In this document: positions 1 to 8,903 of the stretch, piece after piece | Position numbering within the stretch: position 1 is the first letter of the stretch | Layout of the letters: each line of letters begins with the position of its first letter | Assembly (NCBI RefSeq): GCF_016773205.1 | Contig: NZ_JAETWB010000002.1 | Location: 248,001-312,000 of the forward strand | Length of the DNA: 64,000 bases | Origin: Belnapia arida | Lineage (GTDB): Bacteria; Pseudomonadota; Alphaproteobacteria; Acetobacterales; Acetobacteraceae | Reading direction: 5' to 3' | Translations under genes and position numbers: made by a program | Notes under the pieces: generated by a model | What the model was told of the DNA's origin: nothing | The model's input: only the letters and a program-made list of their open reading frames with translations | Database searches by the model: none

Positions 1-2
1 CG

Positions 3-698
3 CATGGCCCCGCCCCGTGGCAGGGGGAGGACCTGCACGCCATGCTGCTCGGCGCGCAGGAGGTTCTGGAGGCGGCCGGCGCATGCCTCACGGGCGGCCA
101 TAGCGGCGCGGGGGCGGAGCCGGCGCTCGGCTTCGCCGTCACAGCCGAGACAGCGAGGCGGCTGCGCAAGGGCGGCCTTCGCCCCGGCGACCGGCTGGTG
201 CTGACCAAGCCGCTCGGCACCGGAGTGATCCTCGCCGCCGCCATGCGGGGCGAGGCGCGGACTGCTTGGCTGGAGGCCGCCTTCGCCGCCATGCAGCAAC
301 CGGGCGGACCGGTCGTCGCCGCTCTCGCCGGGCATGGCGCCACGGCCTGCGCGAGTGTGACGGGCTTCGGCCTGCTCGGGCACCTGGCCGAGATGCTGCG
401 CGCCGGCGGCTGCGCCGCGCGGCTGGAGGTGGGTGCCATCCCCCTCCTCCCCGGCGTGCGGGAGGCGCTGGCCATCGGCATCCGCAGCGCCCTGCACGAT
501 GGCAACGAGGCGGCCGTCGCCGGCTTCGTCGAAGACCCGCCTGCCGCCCTGCTCGATCCTCAAACCGCCGGCGGCTTCCTCGCCGGCCTGCCCGAGGCTG
601 CCGTCGCACCCTGTCTGGCGGAACTCCGCCGGCTGGGCGCCGATGCCGCGCTCATCGGCACGGTGACGCCCGGGCCGCCCGCCATCCGCCTGGGCTGA
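3..698 (+). CDS. selD: selenide, water dikinase SelD, C-terminal part (5' truncated by window)
   Basis: SelD makes selenophosphate from selenide and ATP for selenocysteine or selenouridine synthesis. About 231 residues are visible; the reading frame is open to the left edge, so the N-terminal ATP/selenium-binding part is outside the window. The visible part has the GGHS block (canonical GGHT/S) of PurM-like enzymes near the start, then an AIRS C-terminal domain with DPQTAGGFL and a closing VTPG segment, all typical of SelD. In many proteobacteria SelD is fused behind an FAD-dependent oxidoreductase; whether that holds here cannot be seen. The gene ends 3 bp before the end of a convergent gene. 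Confidence 0.85.
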   Translation, partial: HGPAPWQGEDLHAMLLGAQEVLEAAGACLTGGHSGAGAEPALGFAVTAETARRLRKGGLRPGDRLVLTKPLGTGVILAAAMRGEARTAWLEAAFAAMQQPGGPVVAALAGHGATACASVTGFGLLGHLAEMLRAGGCAARLEVGAIPLLPGVREALAIGIRSALHDGNEAAVAGFVEDPPAALLDPQTAGGFLAGLPEAAVAPCLAELRRLGADAALIGTVTPGPPAIRLG

Positions 699-701
699 AG
701 C

Positions 702-1247
702 CTATCGGCCTGCGCCGGAGCCGCTCCGCGCCGGGCCGCCGCCCGCCTCGGCGCCGCTGCCCATGCGGGTCGCCAACGCACCGACCGCCTTGGCCGCGTC
801 ACCCAGCGCGCTCGCCACCTGCTGCTGATCCGGACGCTCGCCCTGCAGGGATTGCTGCACCTGCTCCAGCTTCTGCCGCGCGTCGCGCCAGTCCTGCTGC
901 CCCTGGACCTGTTGCGGCACCTCCCGGATCGTCCGCAGCCCGGCCTCCACCGTGCTGCGCGCCTGCGGGAAATTCGGCTGCTGGCCGCCCGAGACCTCGC
1001 TCTGCGTCTGGTGCAGCGCCTGCTCCACCGTCCGCAGCCGGCCGACCACTTCGGGCTCCGCACTGCCGGGCTGCTGGGCCGGCGCGAGAGTGGGCGGCGT
1101 CTGGCTGGTCTGGGCCTGGGTCTGGGCCTGGGCCGTGGCCATCATGCCGAGGGCCAGGATCGTCGCCGCTCCCGTCAGCAGCAAGACCCGCCGGAGGTCG
1201 CGTTGGGCCGCAGCGGCCCTCGGCGTGTGGTGAAGCATCCTTTGCAT
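702..1247 (-). CDS. exported Gln/Ala-rich protein of unknown function
   Basis: Predicted 181 residues; not recognised as a named family. The start at 1247 is chosen because an AGAGGGA ribosome-binding sequence lies just upstream and because it directly precedes a signal peptide: a basic n-region, a hydrophobic stretch (LLLTGAATILALGMMA) and an AQAQ cleavage region. The mature part is rich in Gln, Ala, Pro and Ser, with a helical central region of heptad-like QxxLxxVxQ character, suggesting a periplasmic helical protein. It lies downstream of the YjbQ-family gene on the same strand, 103 bp away, and is convergent with selD. Function is unknown; the assignment as exported is an inference from the signal peptide. 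Confidence 0.7.
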   Translation of the reverse strand: MQRMLHHTPRAAAAQRDLRRVLLLTGAATILALGMMATAQAQTQAQTSQTPPTLAPAQQPGSAEPEVVGRLRTVEQALHQTQSEVSGGQQPNFPQARSTVEAGLRTIREVPQQVQGQQDWRDARQKLEQVQQSLQGERPDQQQVASALGDAAKAVGALATRMGSGAEAGGGPARSGSGAGR

Positions 1248-1350
1248 CGCTCGTTCCCTCTGGCGCCGCCGGCCCACGGGCCAGCCTGTGACCGGAGCGG
1301 AGCGCCACAGCCACATGCCCGGTTCCATCGGAGCAGCGCCGGGCCCTGCC

Positions 1351-1800
1351 TCAGGGTCCGGCGCGCCGTGGCCGGCCCGGCTCTCCCAGCAGGTGCAGCG
1401 CCAGTTCCCGCCGGTGCGGCCGGGTCCGGTGCTCATAGAGGAAGATGCCCTGCCAGGTGCCGAGCACCGGCACCCCTTCCGCCACCGGGATCGAGAGCTG
1501 GGTCTGGGTCAGCATCGCGCGGATATGCGCCGGCATGTCGTCCGGCCCTTCCTCCTCGTGCCGGTAGCGCCCGTCCCCGCCATCCGGCACCAGCCGGGCG
1601 AGGAAGGCCTCGAGGTCCGTCCGCACCTCCGGCGAGGCGTTCTCCTGCACGACCAGCGAGGCCGAGGTGTGCCGGCACCAGATGGTCAGCAGCCCGGTGC
1701 CGAGGCCCTGCTCCGCCACCCAGCGCCGCACCGGCCCGGTGACCTCGGTAAGGCCCCGCCCCCGCGTCGCAACCTCCATGGTGTGGATGCGCTGTTCCAT
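1351..1800 (-). CDS. YjbQ/UPF0047 family protein (secondary thiamine-phosphate synthase-like)
   Basis: A 149-residue cytosolic protein of the YjbQ/UPF0047 family. Family members have weak thiamine-phosphate synthase activity and are annotated as secondary thiamine-phosphate synthase; the physiological role is unsettled. The signature HTSASLVVQENA followed by a D-rich helix, and the late GTWQGIFLYEHR block, match the family and carry the conserved His and Glu residues. The ATG at 1800 has a GGGAGAGGGG ribosome-binding sequence immediately upstream. The gene is divergent from the sensor kinase at 1838 with only 37 bp between the start codons, so their promoters must overlap or lie within each other. 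Confidence 0.88.
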   Translation of the reverse strand: MEQRIHTMEVATRGRGLTEVTGPVRRWVAEQGLGTGLLTIWCRHTSASLVVQENASPEVRTDLEAFLARLVPDGGDGRYRHEEEGPDDMPAHIRAMLTQTQLSIPVAEGVPVLGTWQGIFLYEHRTRPHRRELALHLLGEPGRPRRAGP

Positions 1801-1837
1801 GCCCCTCTCCCGCCTCAAATCGCTGTAGGATGGCCCC

Positions 1838-3508
1838 ATGCCCGATGTCGGCGTCCTCCAGGACCAGCAGATCGCCCCCGGCCCGCCCCGGCGGAAGCGC
1901 TGGGTCTCGCCCCTGCTGCGGCGGATCCTCCTGCTGAACGTGCTGCCGCCGGCCTTGTTGGCAGCCGCCATGCTGTATCTCGACCAATACCAGAACGGCC
2001 TGCTCGCCGCCGAGGTGGAGGCGCTGCGCACCCAGGCGCGCATCTATGCCGGCGCCATCGCCGAGGCCGGCACCCGCATGCAGGACGACCGCGCCGTGCT
2101 GGTGCCGGAGGCCGTCCGCCCGCTGCTGCGGCGCCTGGTCGACCCCTCGCCCAACACCCAGGCGCGGCTGTTCGACAACACCGGCCTCGTCGTCGCCGAC
2201 AGCCGGGTGCGCGAGGGCTCCGGCGGCGCCGTGGTGACCGAGCCGCTGCCGCCGCCCGAGCCGCGCGGCGCCTTCTCCATCACCATCGCCGGGCTCTACG
2301 ACAAGCTGCTGCGCCTGGTGCCGCGCGACAGCCAATCGGATGTGGCGGTGGATATCGCCCCCGATGCCCCCTCCTTCGATTGGCAGCCCAATCTCGGCCC
2401 CGACCGGCGGGAGGAGCTGCGGCTGGCCCTCGAGGGCGGCGTGACGCCCTACATCCGCCGCACCGCCGATGGCCGCCTGCTGGTCTCGGTGGCGGAGCCG
2501 GCGCGGCGCGGCAACCAGTCGGTCGGCATCGTCCTGCTGACGCGGGAGGCGCGGGAGGTGGACCAGCGCCTGTTCGAGATCAGGGCGAGCGTGCTCGGCA
2601 TCTTCGTCATCGCGCTGATCCTGACGGTGCTGCTCTCGCTCTACCTGGCGCAGACGCTGGCCAGCCCGATCATGCAGCTCGCCGGCGCGGCGGCGGCCAT
2701 GCGCCAGGGCGAAGGGCGCGGCGGCAGCGTCCCCCCCGCCGTGCTGGCGCGGGAGGACGAGATCGGCATCCTGGCGCGGGACCTGCAATCCGCCGCCCGC
2801 GCCCTCTGGGCCCGCATCGACACCAACGAGCGCTTCGCCGCCGACGTGGCGCACGAGCTGCGCAACCCGCTGACCAGCGTGCGCAGCGCCATCGAGACGT
2901 TGCGGCGCATCGAGAACCCCGACCAGCAGCGGCGCCTGCTCGCCATCATCGCCGAGGATGCGGTGCGGATGGACCGGCTGATCGCCGACATCTCCGACAG
3001 CTCCCGCGTCGATGCCGAGCTGTCGCGCACCGTGGCCGTGCCGGTGGACATCTCCCCCATCCTCTCGACGCTGGCCGAGCTGCACAACGCCACGCGCGGG
3101 GAGGACGACCCGGAGGTGGTGCTGGAGGCGCCGGCCGGCCCGCTGGTGGTGCGCGGCGTGGAAGGCCGGCTGGTGCAGGTGATGCGCAACCTGCTCGGCA
3201 ACGCCCTCTCCTTCAGCCCGAAGGACGGCCGCGTCTGGGTCCGCGCCCGGCCGACCGGCGCCATGGTCGAGGTGGTGGTGGAGGACGAGGGCCCCGGCAT
3301 CCCCGAGGCCAAGCTCGAGGGCATCTTCGAGCGCTTCTACTCCGAGCGGCCAAGCGGCGAGCATTTCGGCAAGCATTCCGGCCTCGGCCTCTCGATAAGC
3401 CGGCAGATCGTGGAGGGGCTCCGCGGCCGCATCGCCGCCGAGAACCGGCGCGATGCCGAGGGGAAGGTGACCGGCGCGCGGTTCATCATCCAGTTGCCGG
3501 TCGGATAA
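1838..3508 (+). CDS. ChvG-like transmembrane sensor histidine kinase
   Basis: 556 residues. Order of parts: a cytoplasmic N-terminus, transmembrane helix 1 (about 28-47), a periplasmic sensor region of about 200 residues like the ChvG stimulus-sensing domain, transmembrane helix 2 (about 252-271), HAMP linker, HisKA dimerisation domain with phospho-acceptor His339 in VAHELRNPLTSVRS, then HATPase_c with N box (NLLGNAL), G1 box (DEGPGIP), F box (FERFYS) and G2 box (HSGLGLS). All catalytic elements are intact. ChvG normally sits beside its regulator ChvI, with hprK and PTS genes following; none of those is here, so the cognate regulator must be elsewhere. Downstream genes follow on the same strand after 57 bp. 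Confidence 0.88.
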   Translation: MPDVGVLQDQQIAPGPPRRKRWVSPLLRRILLLNVLPPALLAAAMLYLDQYQNGLLAAEVEALRTQARIYAGAIAEAGTRMQDDRAVLVPEAVRPLLRRLVDPSPNTQARLFDNTGLVVADSRVREGSGGAVVTEPLPPPEPRGAFSITIAGLYDKLLRLVPRDSQSDVAVDIAPDAPSFDWQPNLGPDRREELRLALEGGVTPYIRRTADGRLLVSVAEPARRGNQSVGIVLLTREAREVDQRLFEIRASVLGIFVIALILTVLLSLYLAQTLASPIMQLAGAAAAMRQGEGRGGSVPPAVLAREDEIGILARDLQSAARALWARIDTNERFAADVAHELRNPLTSVRSAIETLRRIENPDQQRRLLAIIAEDAVRMDRLIADISDSSRVDAELSRTVAVPVDISPILSTLAELHNATRGEDDPEVVLEAPAGPLVVRGVEGRLVQVMRNLLGNALSFSPKDGRVWVRARPTGAMVEVVVEDEGPGIPEAKLEGIFERFYSERPSGEHFGKHSGLGLSISRQIVEGLRGRIAAENRRDAEGKVTGARFIIQLPVG

Positions 3509-3565
3509 GCCCCGCAACATCCGCTCACGCGACTTCCGGGCGGAACCGGGCTATCCTCTCCCGCC

Positions 3566-4498
3566 ATGGGTCATATCATCATCACCGAGTACATGGCGGA
3601 GACGGCCATCGCCCAGCTGAGCGAGGCCCATCCGACGCTCTACGACCCCGATCTCGGCACTGCCCCTGACCGCCTGCGCGGCCTGCTGGGCGAGGCGCGG
3701 GCGCTGATCGTCCGCAACCGGACCCGCGTCGATGCAACCCTGCTCGACGCCGCGCCCCGGCTCCGCGTGCTCGGCCGGCTCGGCGTCGGCCTCTACAACA
3801 TCGACCTCGACGCCTGCCGCCAGCGCCGGCTGGAGGTGATCCCCGCCGCCGGCGCCAATGCCGATTCCGTTGCCGAATACGCCATCCTCTCGGTGGGGAT
3901 GCTGCTGCGCGGCGCCTTCCAGGCGAGCGCCGCCGTGGCCGCCGGGGAGTGGCCGCGCGAGCGCCTCAGCACGGGTCGGGAGATGTCGGGCAAGACGCTC
4001 GGCATCCTCGGCTTCGGCGATATCGGCCGCCGCGTCGCCCGGCTGGGCCGCGCCTTCGGCATGCGCATCGTGGCGCATGACCCGATCCTGCCGCTCGACC
4101 ATTCCGGCTGGGCCGAGACCGGGACGGAGCCCGTCCCCCTCGACCGGCTGGTCGCCGAGGCGGATGCCGTCACCCTGCATGTCCCGCTGGAGGCGGCGAC
4201 GCGCGGCCTCGTCTCCGCCGAGTTCCTGGCGGCGATGAAGCCCGGCGCCATGCTGGTCAACGCCTCGCGCGGCGGGGTGGTGGACGAGGCGGCGCTGGCC
4301 GCGGCACTCCGCGCCGGCCATCTCGGCGGCGCCGTGCTCGACGTCTTCGAGGAGGAGCCGCTGGCCCCGGGCAACCCGCTCGCCGGGGTGCCGAACCTGA
4401 TCCTCACGCCGCACATCGCCGGCGCGACGCGGGAGAGCAACCTCCGCGTCTCCTCCCTCATCGCCGCCCGGGTGCTGGTCGCCCTGGCGATGGACTGA
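3566..4498 (+). CDS. NAD-dependent D-2-hydroxyacid dehydrogenase
   Basis: 310 residues of the D-isomer-specific 2-hydroxyacid dehydrogenase family, which interconverts 2-oxoacids and D-2-hydroxyacids with NAD(P)H. The Rossmann motif GFGDIGRRVARLG lies near residue 150; the substrate/catalytic set is seen as NASRGGVVDE (Arg), the EEEPL segment (Glu) and TPHIAG (His). The N-terminal catalytic domain has the usual LGRLGVGLYNID block, as in phosphoglycerate dehydrogenase relatives. Lack of a C-terminal ACT domain and the short length argue against SerA itself; the exact substrate cannot be told. Its stop codon overlaps the ATG of the next gene, so the two are translationally coupled. Confidence 0.9.
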   Translation: MGHIIITEYMAETAIAQLSEAHPTLYDPDLGTAPDRLRGLLGEARALIVRNRTRVDATLLDAAPRLRVLGRLGVGLYNIDLDACRQRRLEVIPAAGANADSVAEYAILSVGMLLRGAFQASAAVAAGEWPRERLSTGREMSGKTLGILGFGDIGRRVARLGRAFGMRIVAHDPILPLDHSGWAETGTEPVPLDRLVAEADAVTLHVPLEAATRGLVSAEFLAAMKPGAMLVNASRGGVVDEAALAAALRAGHLGGAVLDVFEEEPLAPGNPLAGVPNLILTPHIAGATRESNLRVSSLIAARVLVALAMD

Positions 4499-5328
4499 TG
4501 CACGTGCTGCCCGAACCTTCCTCCTCTCCTGGCCACATCCCCCGCCCGCCGGAGCCGCACCGCATCTGCGGCGCCGCGCCGGTGCGCGCCCTTTTCATCC
4601 GCCGGCCCGAGGCGGTGCTGCGCCTTTTCTACACCGAGGCGATGCGGCGCATGGCCGGGCCGCTCTGCGCCCATCTCGCCCGCACCCGCCGGCCCTACCG
4701 CGAGGTCCCGCCGGAGGAGCTGGCGCGCATCGCCGGCACGCCGCACCATGGCGGCATCTGCGCCATCGCCCAGGTGCGCTTTGCCGAGCGGCTGCAAGGT
4801 CCCGTCCTCCCGGCCGACCTGCCGATGGCGCCGCTGCTGCCGGTGCTGGACGGCATCGGCAACCCGCATAACCTCGGCGCCATCGCCCGCTCCGCCGCCT
4901 TCTTCGGCTGCCGCGCCCTGCTGCTGTCGGAGGACGGGCGCCAGGCCGACCTGTCGGATGCCGCCTTCCGCACCGCCGAGGGCGGGCTGGAGCTGCTGCG
5001 GGTGATGCGCGCGCGCGACCTGCCGGCGCTGCTGCGGGCGATGCAGCCGCGCTTCCTCGTCGTCGCCGCCACCGCCGCCGGCGGCCTCGCCCCGGAAGCG
5101 CTGCCGCGCGACCGGCCCGTTGCCCTCGTCCTCGGCAATGAGGAGCAAGGGCCCTCCACGCCCGTGCTGGAGGCCTGCCCGGCGCGGGTGACGCTGGCCG
5201 CTGCCGGGCCGGTCGAGAGCCTCAACGTCTCGGCCGCCGCCGCGGTGCTGTTCCATGCGCTGGGCGGCGCGCCCCAGCCAGCCCCGCCGCCCGCCCCGCC
5301 GGCGCAACGCCCCCGGCCCCGCCGCTGA
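4498..5328 (+). CDS. TrmH/SpoU family RNA 2'-O-methyltransferase
   Basis: 276 residues. Members of this SPOUT family methylate ribose 2'-hydroxyls in tRNA or rRNA using S-adenosylmethionine bound in a deep trefoil knot. Motif 1 is seen as GIGNPHNLGAIARSAAFFG (catalytic Asn and Arg), motif 2 as LVLGNEEQGPS, and motif 3 as SLNVSAAAAVLFHAL. An N-terminal substrate-binding domain of about 100 residues resembles that of RlmB-like enzymes. A proline-rich tail of about 20 residues ends the protein. It overlaps the preceding dehydrogenase by 1 bp. The RNA target is not predictable from the sequence. Confidence 0.9.
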   Translation: MHVLPEPSSSPGHIPRPPEPHRICGAAPVRALFIRRPEAVLRLFYTEAMRRMAGPLCAHLARTRRPYREVPPEELARIAGTPHHGGICAIAQVRFAERLQGPVLPADLPMAPLLPVLDGIGNPHNLGAIARSAAFFGCRALLLSEDGRQADLSDAAFRTAEGGLELLRVMRARDLPALLRAMQPRFLVVAATAAGGLAPEALPRDRPVALVLGNEEQGPSTPVLEACPARVTLAAAGPVESLNVSAAAAVLFHALGGAPQPAPPPAPPAQRPRPRR

Positions 5329-5330
5329 GC

Positions 5331-6431
5331 ATGCCGGCGACGCTCGCCGCCACGGTGGACGGCCCGGCCGCCCGCCTCGCCTTCGCCGGCAGCCTCGATG
5401 CCGCCGCCACCGCCCGGCTCTGGCCGGAGGCGATGCGGTGGATGCGCGGCGTCCATGTCCTCACCCTCGACCTCGCCGGCCTGACCGCGCTCGACACCGC
5501 GGGCGCCGTGCTTCTTCTCCGCCTGGAGCACATGGCGCGGGAGACGGCGTGGCACGGCCTGCCCGCCGGTCCGCTCCGGGCGGTGCTGGACCGCACCCGC
5601 CAGGCGCTGGCCGCCCCCTCGCCCGCCGAGGCGCCGCGCCTGCCCCCGCTCGCGCTGCTCGGCCAGGCGACGCTGCGACGCGGCCAGGACCTGCTTGGCC
5701 AGGTCGCCTTCCTCGGCGAGGCGGTGGTCGCCGGGATGGGCACGCTGCGCCGCCCCTGGCGCCTCCGCCTCGGCGAGGTGCTGCGCCACCTGGACGAGGC
5801 TGGACTGCGCGCCTTCGGCCTCACCCTGCTGCTCGGCGTGCTGATCGGGGTGATCCTTGCCTTCCAGTCCTCCATCCCGATGCGGCGCTTCGGGGCGGAG
5901 ATCTTCATCCCCAACCTCGTCGGCATCTCCCTGCTGCGCGAGCTCGGGCCGCTGATGGCCGCCGTCATCCTCGCCGGCCGCACCGGCTCCGCCTTCGCCG
6001 CGGAGCTCGGCACCATGGTGGTGAACGAGGAGATCGACGCGCTGCGCATCATGGGCATCGACCCGGTGGCCTGGCTGGTGCTGCCGCGGCTGCTGGCGGC
6101 GATCCTCGTCATGCCGGTGCTCGCCCTGCTGATGGACCTCGCCGGCCTCGTCGGCATGGCCGGGGTGATGGCCTCGCTCGGCTTCCCGCCCGTCAGCGTC
6201 GTCAATCAGCTCCGCCGGGCCATCGGCCTGCACGACCTGCTGGGCGGGCTGTTCAAGGCCGCCGTCTTCGGCCTCTCCATCGGCCTCGTCGGCTGCCGCG
6301 CGGGGCTCTCGGCCGGGCGCGGGCCGCGGGCGGTGGGCGATGCGGCGACCATGGCCGTGGTCGGCGGCATCGTCTCCATCGTGATGCTGGACGGCGTCTT
6401 CTCCATCCTGTTCTTCCGGCTCGGCTGGTGA
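5331..6431 (+). CDS. MlaE-family lipid ABC transporter permease with N-terminal STAS-like domain
   Basis: 366 residues. This is the membrane subunit of an Mla-type ABC system that moves phospholipids or related lipids between the membranes. Residues 1 to about 100 form a STAS-like domain (LTLDLAGLTALDTAGAVLLLRLE), equivalent to the separate MlaB protein of enterobacteria, fused here to the permease. The rest is a MlaE domain with about five membrane helices and the signature GISLLRELGPLMAAVILAGR plus ELGTMVVNEEIDALRIMGID. It begins 2 bp after the methyltransferase gene and overlaps the ATPase gene by 1 bp, heading a four-gene unit of permease, ATPase, MCE protein and lipoprotein. Confidence 0.93.
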   Translation: MPATLAATVDGPAARLAFAGSLDAAATARLWPEAMRWMRGVHVLTLDLAGLTALDTAGAVLLLRLEHMARETAWHGLPAGPLRAVLDRTRQALAAPSPAEAPRLPPLALLGQATLRRGQDLLGQVAFLGEAVVAGMGTLRRPWRLRLGEVLRHLDEAGLRAFGLTLLLGVLIGVILAFQSSIPMRRFGAEIFIPNLVGISLLRELGPLMAAVILAGRTGSAFAAELGTMVVNEEIDALRIMGIDPVAWLVLPRLLAAILVMPVLALLMDLAGLVGMAGVMASLGFPPVSVVNQLRRAIGLHDLLGGLFKAAVFGLSIGLVGCRAGLSAGRGPRAVGDAATMAVVGGIVSIVMLDGVFSILFFRLGW

Positions 6432-7183
6432 TGGGCGAGGTCGTCCTCCGCGTCGAAGACCTGGCCGCGCGCTTCGACGGGCGCACCATTTTCGAGCACG
6501 TCTCCTTCGAGGTGCGGCGCGGCGAGGTCTTCGTCATCCTCGGCGGCTCCGGCTCCGGCAAGTCGACGCTGCTGAAGCGCGTCATCGGCCTCTATCCGCC
6601 GGCCGAGGGGCGCGTCGCCATCCTCGGCGAGGCGATGGAGGGGCTCTCGGGCGAGGCGCGCAACGCCCTGCTGCGGCGGATCGGGGTGATGTGGCAGTCG
6701 GGCGCGCTGTTCGGCTCCCTGACGCTGGCCGAGAATGTCGGAGTGCCGCTCGAGCAGCACACGGACCTGCCGCCCGAGGCGCGGGCCCTGGTGGCGCGGG
6801 CGAAGCTTGGCCTGGTCGGCCTTGCCGATGCCGCTGGGCGGCTCCCGGCCGAGATCTCGGGCGGCATGGCGAAGCGGGCGGGCATCGCGCGCGCCATGGC
6901 GCTCGACCCGCCCATCCTCTTCCTCGACGAGCCCTCGGCGGGGCTCGACCCGATCACCTCCGCCGGGCTCGATGCGCTGATCAAGCAATTGGCCCGCGAC
7001 CTGGGCACCACCTTCGTCGTGGTGACGCACGAGCTGCAATCGATCCTCGCCATCGGCGACCGCTGCATCATGCTTGACAAGGCGGCACGCGGGATGATCG
7101 CCGAGGGCGACCCGCGCCAGCTGCGCGAGGAGAGCGACAACAAGGTGGTGCGGGCCTTCTTCCGCCGCGAGGTGCTGGACTGA
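6431..7183 (+). CDS. MlaF-type ABC transporter ATP-binding protein
   Basis: 250 residues; the ATPase driving the adjacent MlaE-type permease. Walker A is GGSGSGKST at about residues 37-45, the Q-loop is seen around MWQSGALFGSLT, the signature motif is ISGGMAKRAGIARA (SGG rather than SGGQ, normal in this subfamily), Walker B is PILFLDEPSAGLDP, and the switch His follows in VTHEL. The ATG at 6431 overlaps the stop codon of the permease gene and the stop overlaps the start of the MCE gene, so stoichiometric coupled translation is likely. Confidence 0.94.
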   Translation: MGEVVLRVEDLAARFDGRTIFEHVSFEVRRGEVFVILGGSGSGKSTLLKRVIGLYPPAEGRVAILGEAMEGLSGEARNALLRRIGVMWQSGALFGSLTLAENVGVPLEQHTDLPPEARALVARAKLGLVGLADAAGRLPAEISGGMAKRAGIARAMALDPPILFLDEPSAGLDPITSAGLDALIKQLARDLGTTFVVVTHELQSILAIGDRCIMLDKAARGMIAEGDPRQLREESDNKVVRAFFRREVLD

Positions 7184-8202
7184 TGCCGCAGAGCCGTGGC
7201 CTCTATTTCCGCGTCGGCGCGCTGGTGCTCGCCGGCCTCGCCCTGACGGTCGGCTTCGTGCTGTTCTTCACCGCCAGCCGCTTCGGCCGCGGCGCCGTCG
7301 TCTACGAGACCTACCTGCGGGAATCCGTCCAGGGCCTCGATGTCGGCTCGGCGGTGCGCTACCGCGGCGTCGCCATCGGCCGCGTCACCGAGATCGGCCT
7401 CGTCACCGCCGAGTACCGGGTGCCTGACCGCACCGCCTTCGGCGCCGTCTTCCAGCTCGTCTATGTGCGCTTCGCCGTGGACCTCTCCAGGGCGGGCGAG
7501 GTGCCCTCGGTCGACGAGGCGGTGCGCCTCGGGCTCCGCGTCCGCATCGCCGCGCAGGGCATCACCGGCGTGAACTACCTGGAGATGGACTTCCTCGACC
7601 CCGGCCGCTTCCCGCCCCGCGAGGTGCCCTGGGAGCCGCACTACCCCTATGTGCCGGCGGTGGCCTCCACCGTCGCCCAAGTGCGGAACGCGGCGGAGGA
7701 CCTGTTGCAGAAGTTGCAGAACGCGGACCTCGCCGGCCTGCTCGACAACGGCATCGGCCTGGTTGCCGAGCTGCGCGCCCAGCTGCGCGACGGCGACGCG
7801 GCCGTGGCGCTGCGCGAGGCGGCGAGCCTGCTCCGCAGCCTCCGTGCCCAGGCCGAGGGCGCCGATCTGCCGGGGCTGGCCGCCGAGCTGCGCGGCACCG
7901 CCGCCGAGGCCCGAGCCCTGCTGACCGCGCGCGAGACGCAGCAGACCCTCGCCAACGCCGCCGCCGCCATGGGGGAGTTGCGCACGGTCGTCGCCCGCCT
8001 GCCGAACACCGTCGCCACGCTCGACGGCAGCCTGCGCAACGTCCGCGGCGCCACCACCGACCTCCAGGCGGAGCTGGGCCCGATCCTGCGCGACCTGCGC
8101 GTCGCCATCGCCAACCTGCGCGAGACGACGGAGCAGCTGCGCCGCTATCCCTCCCAGGCCATCCTCGGCGCGCCGCCGCCGGCGCCGGAGACCCGCCGAT
8201 GA
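7183..8202 (+). CDS. MlaD-like MCE-domain protein
   Basis: 339 residues. A single N-terminal membrane helix (about 8-28) anchors a periplasmic MCE domain (about 38-150) with the conserved LDVGSAVRYRGVAIGRV block and QGITGVNYLEM. MCE proteins form hexameric rings that receive lipid from the MlaE/MlaF core. After the MCE domain comes a long Ala/Leu/Arg-rich helical region of about 170 residues, longer than in MlaD of E. coli and more like the extended tails of other MCE proteins, which could form a coiled-coil tunnel. It overlaps the neighbouring genes by 1 and 4 bp. Confidence 0.92.
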   Translation: MPQSRGLYFRVGALVLAGLALTVGFVLFFTASRFGRGAVVYETYLRESVQGLDVGSAVRYRGVAIGRVTEIGLVTAEYRVPDRTAFGAVFQLVYVRFAVDLSRAGEVPSVDEAVRLGLRVRIAAQGITGVNYLEMDFLDPGRFPPREVPWEPHYPYVPAVASTVAQVRNAAEDLLQKLQNADLAGLLDNGIGLVAELRAQLRDGDAAVALREAASLLRSLRAQAEGADLPGLAAELRGTAAEARALLTARETQQTLANAAAAMGELRTVVARLPNTVATLDGSLRNVRGATTDLQAELGPILRDLRVAIANLRETTEQLRRYPSQAILGAPPPAPETRR

Positions 8203-8819
8203 CCGCCCGCCGTGCCGTCCTGCTGCTGCCGCTGCTGGCCGGGTGCAGCGTGCTGCCCAACCGGCCCTACCAGGAAACGCAGCGCTTCAGCCTCTCGCCC
8301 GAGCGCCCCGGCCGGGCCACGCCGCCGCGCCAGGCTCCGGTGCTGCTGGTCCGCAGCCTGCGCGCCGCGCCGGGGCTGGAGGGACGGGGGCTGCGCAGCC
8401 TCACGGCCGATGGCCAGGTCGCCACCGCCTATTGGCAGGAATGGGTGGCACCCCCCGCCGATGCGGCGGAAGAGGCGCTGCGCCGCTGGCTCCTGGCAAG
8501 CGGCCGCTTCGCCGCCGTCACCCAGCCCGGCTCCCGCCTGCGCGCCAACCTGGTGTTTGAGGGCGAGCTGATCCGCCTTCAGGCCGAACCGGCCGCCGGC
8601 CGTGCGGTGGCCGCGCTTTCCATCCTGCTGCTGGCGGAGCCGCCATCCGGCCCCGGGGAGGCCCGCATCCTCGTCCAGTTCACAGCCGAGGGCCGCGCGC
8701 CCTTGCCGCCGGGCCTCGACCCGCGCGCCCCGGGGCCGGAGGCGGCGGCTGCGCTCTCCGCCGCACTCGGCGAGGCCCTGGGCCGGGTGGAGGAGGGTCT
8801 GGCCGCCGCCAGGCGGTGA
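8199..8819 (+). CDS. ABC-type transport auxiliary lipoprotein (PqiC/LptE-like fold family)
   Basis: 206 residues with a lipoprotein signal: Arg-rich start, LLLPLLAGC lipobox with Cys16 as the lipidated residue. The rest matches the ABC-type transport auxiliary lipoprotein family that accompanies MCE systems: a YxL/FSL segment early (ETQRFSLSPE), a VLLVRSLRAAPGLEGRGL block and a YWQEW motif. The protein is expected to sit in the outer membrane and contact the MCE ring. It overlaps the MCE gene by 4 bp, which completes the lipid-transport operon; 84 bp downstream lies the end of a convergent regulator gene. Confidence 0.88.
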   Translation: MTARRAVLLLPLLAGCSVLPNRPYQETQRFSLSPERPGRATPPRQAPVLLVRSLRAAPGLEGRGLRSLTADGQVATAYWQEWVAPPADAAEEALRRWLLASGRFAAVTQPGSRLRANLVFEGELIRLQAEPAAGRAVAALSILLLAEPPSGPGEARILVQFTAEGRAPLPPGLDPRAPGPEAAAALSAALGEALGRVEEGLAAARR

Positions 8820-8903
8820 CGCGCCTCATGCCTCGTGCTCCGGCCATGATCCGATGTCACCGGATCGCAGGTCATGGTCTGTCCGCTGGTCGTGTCGCCC
8901 GGG

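Noticed and set aside
1838-3508. Calling the kinase chvG outright
   Set aside because: No ChvI, hprK or PTS genes adjacent; only domain-level likeness is visible.
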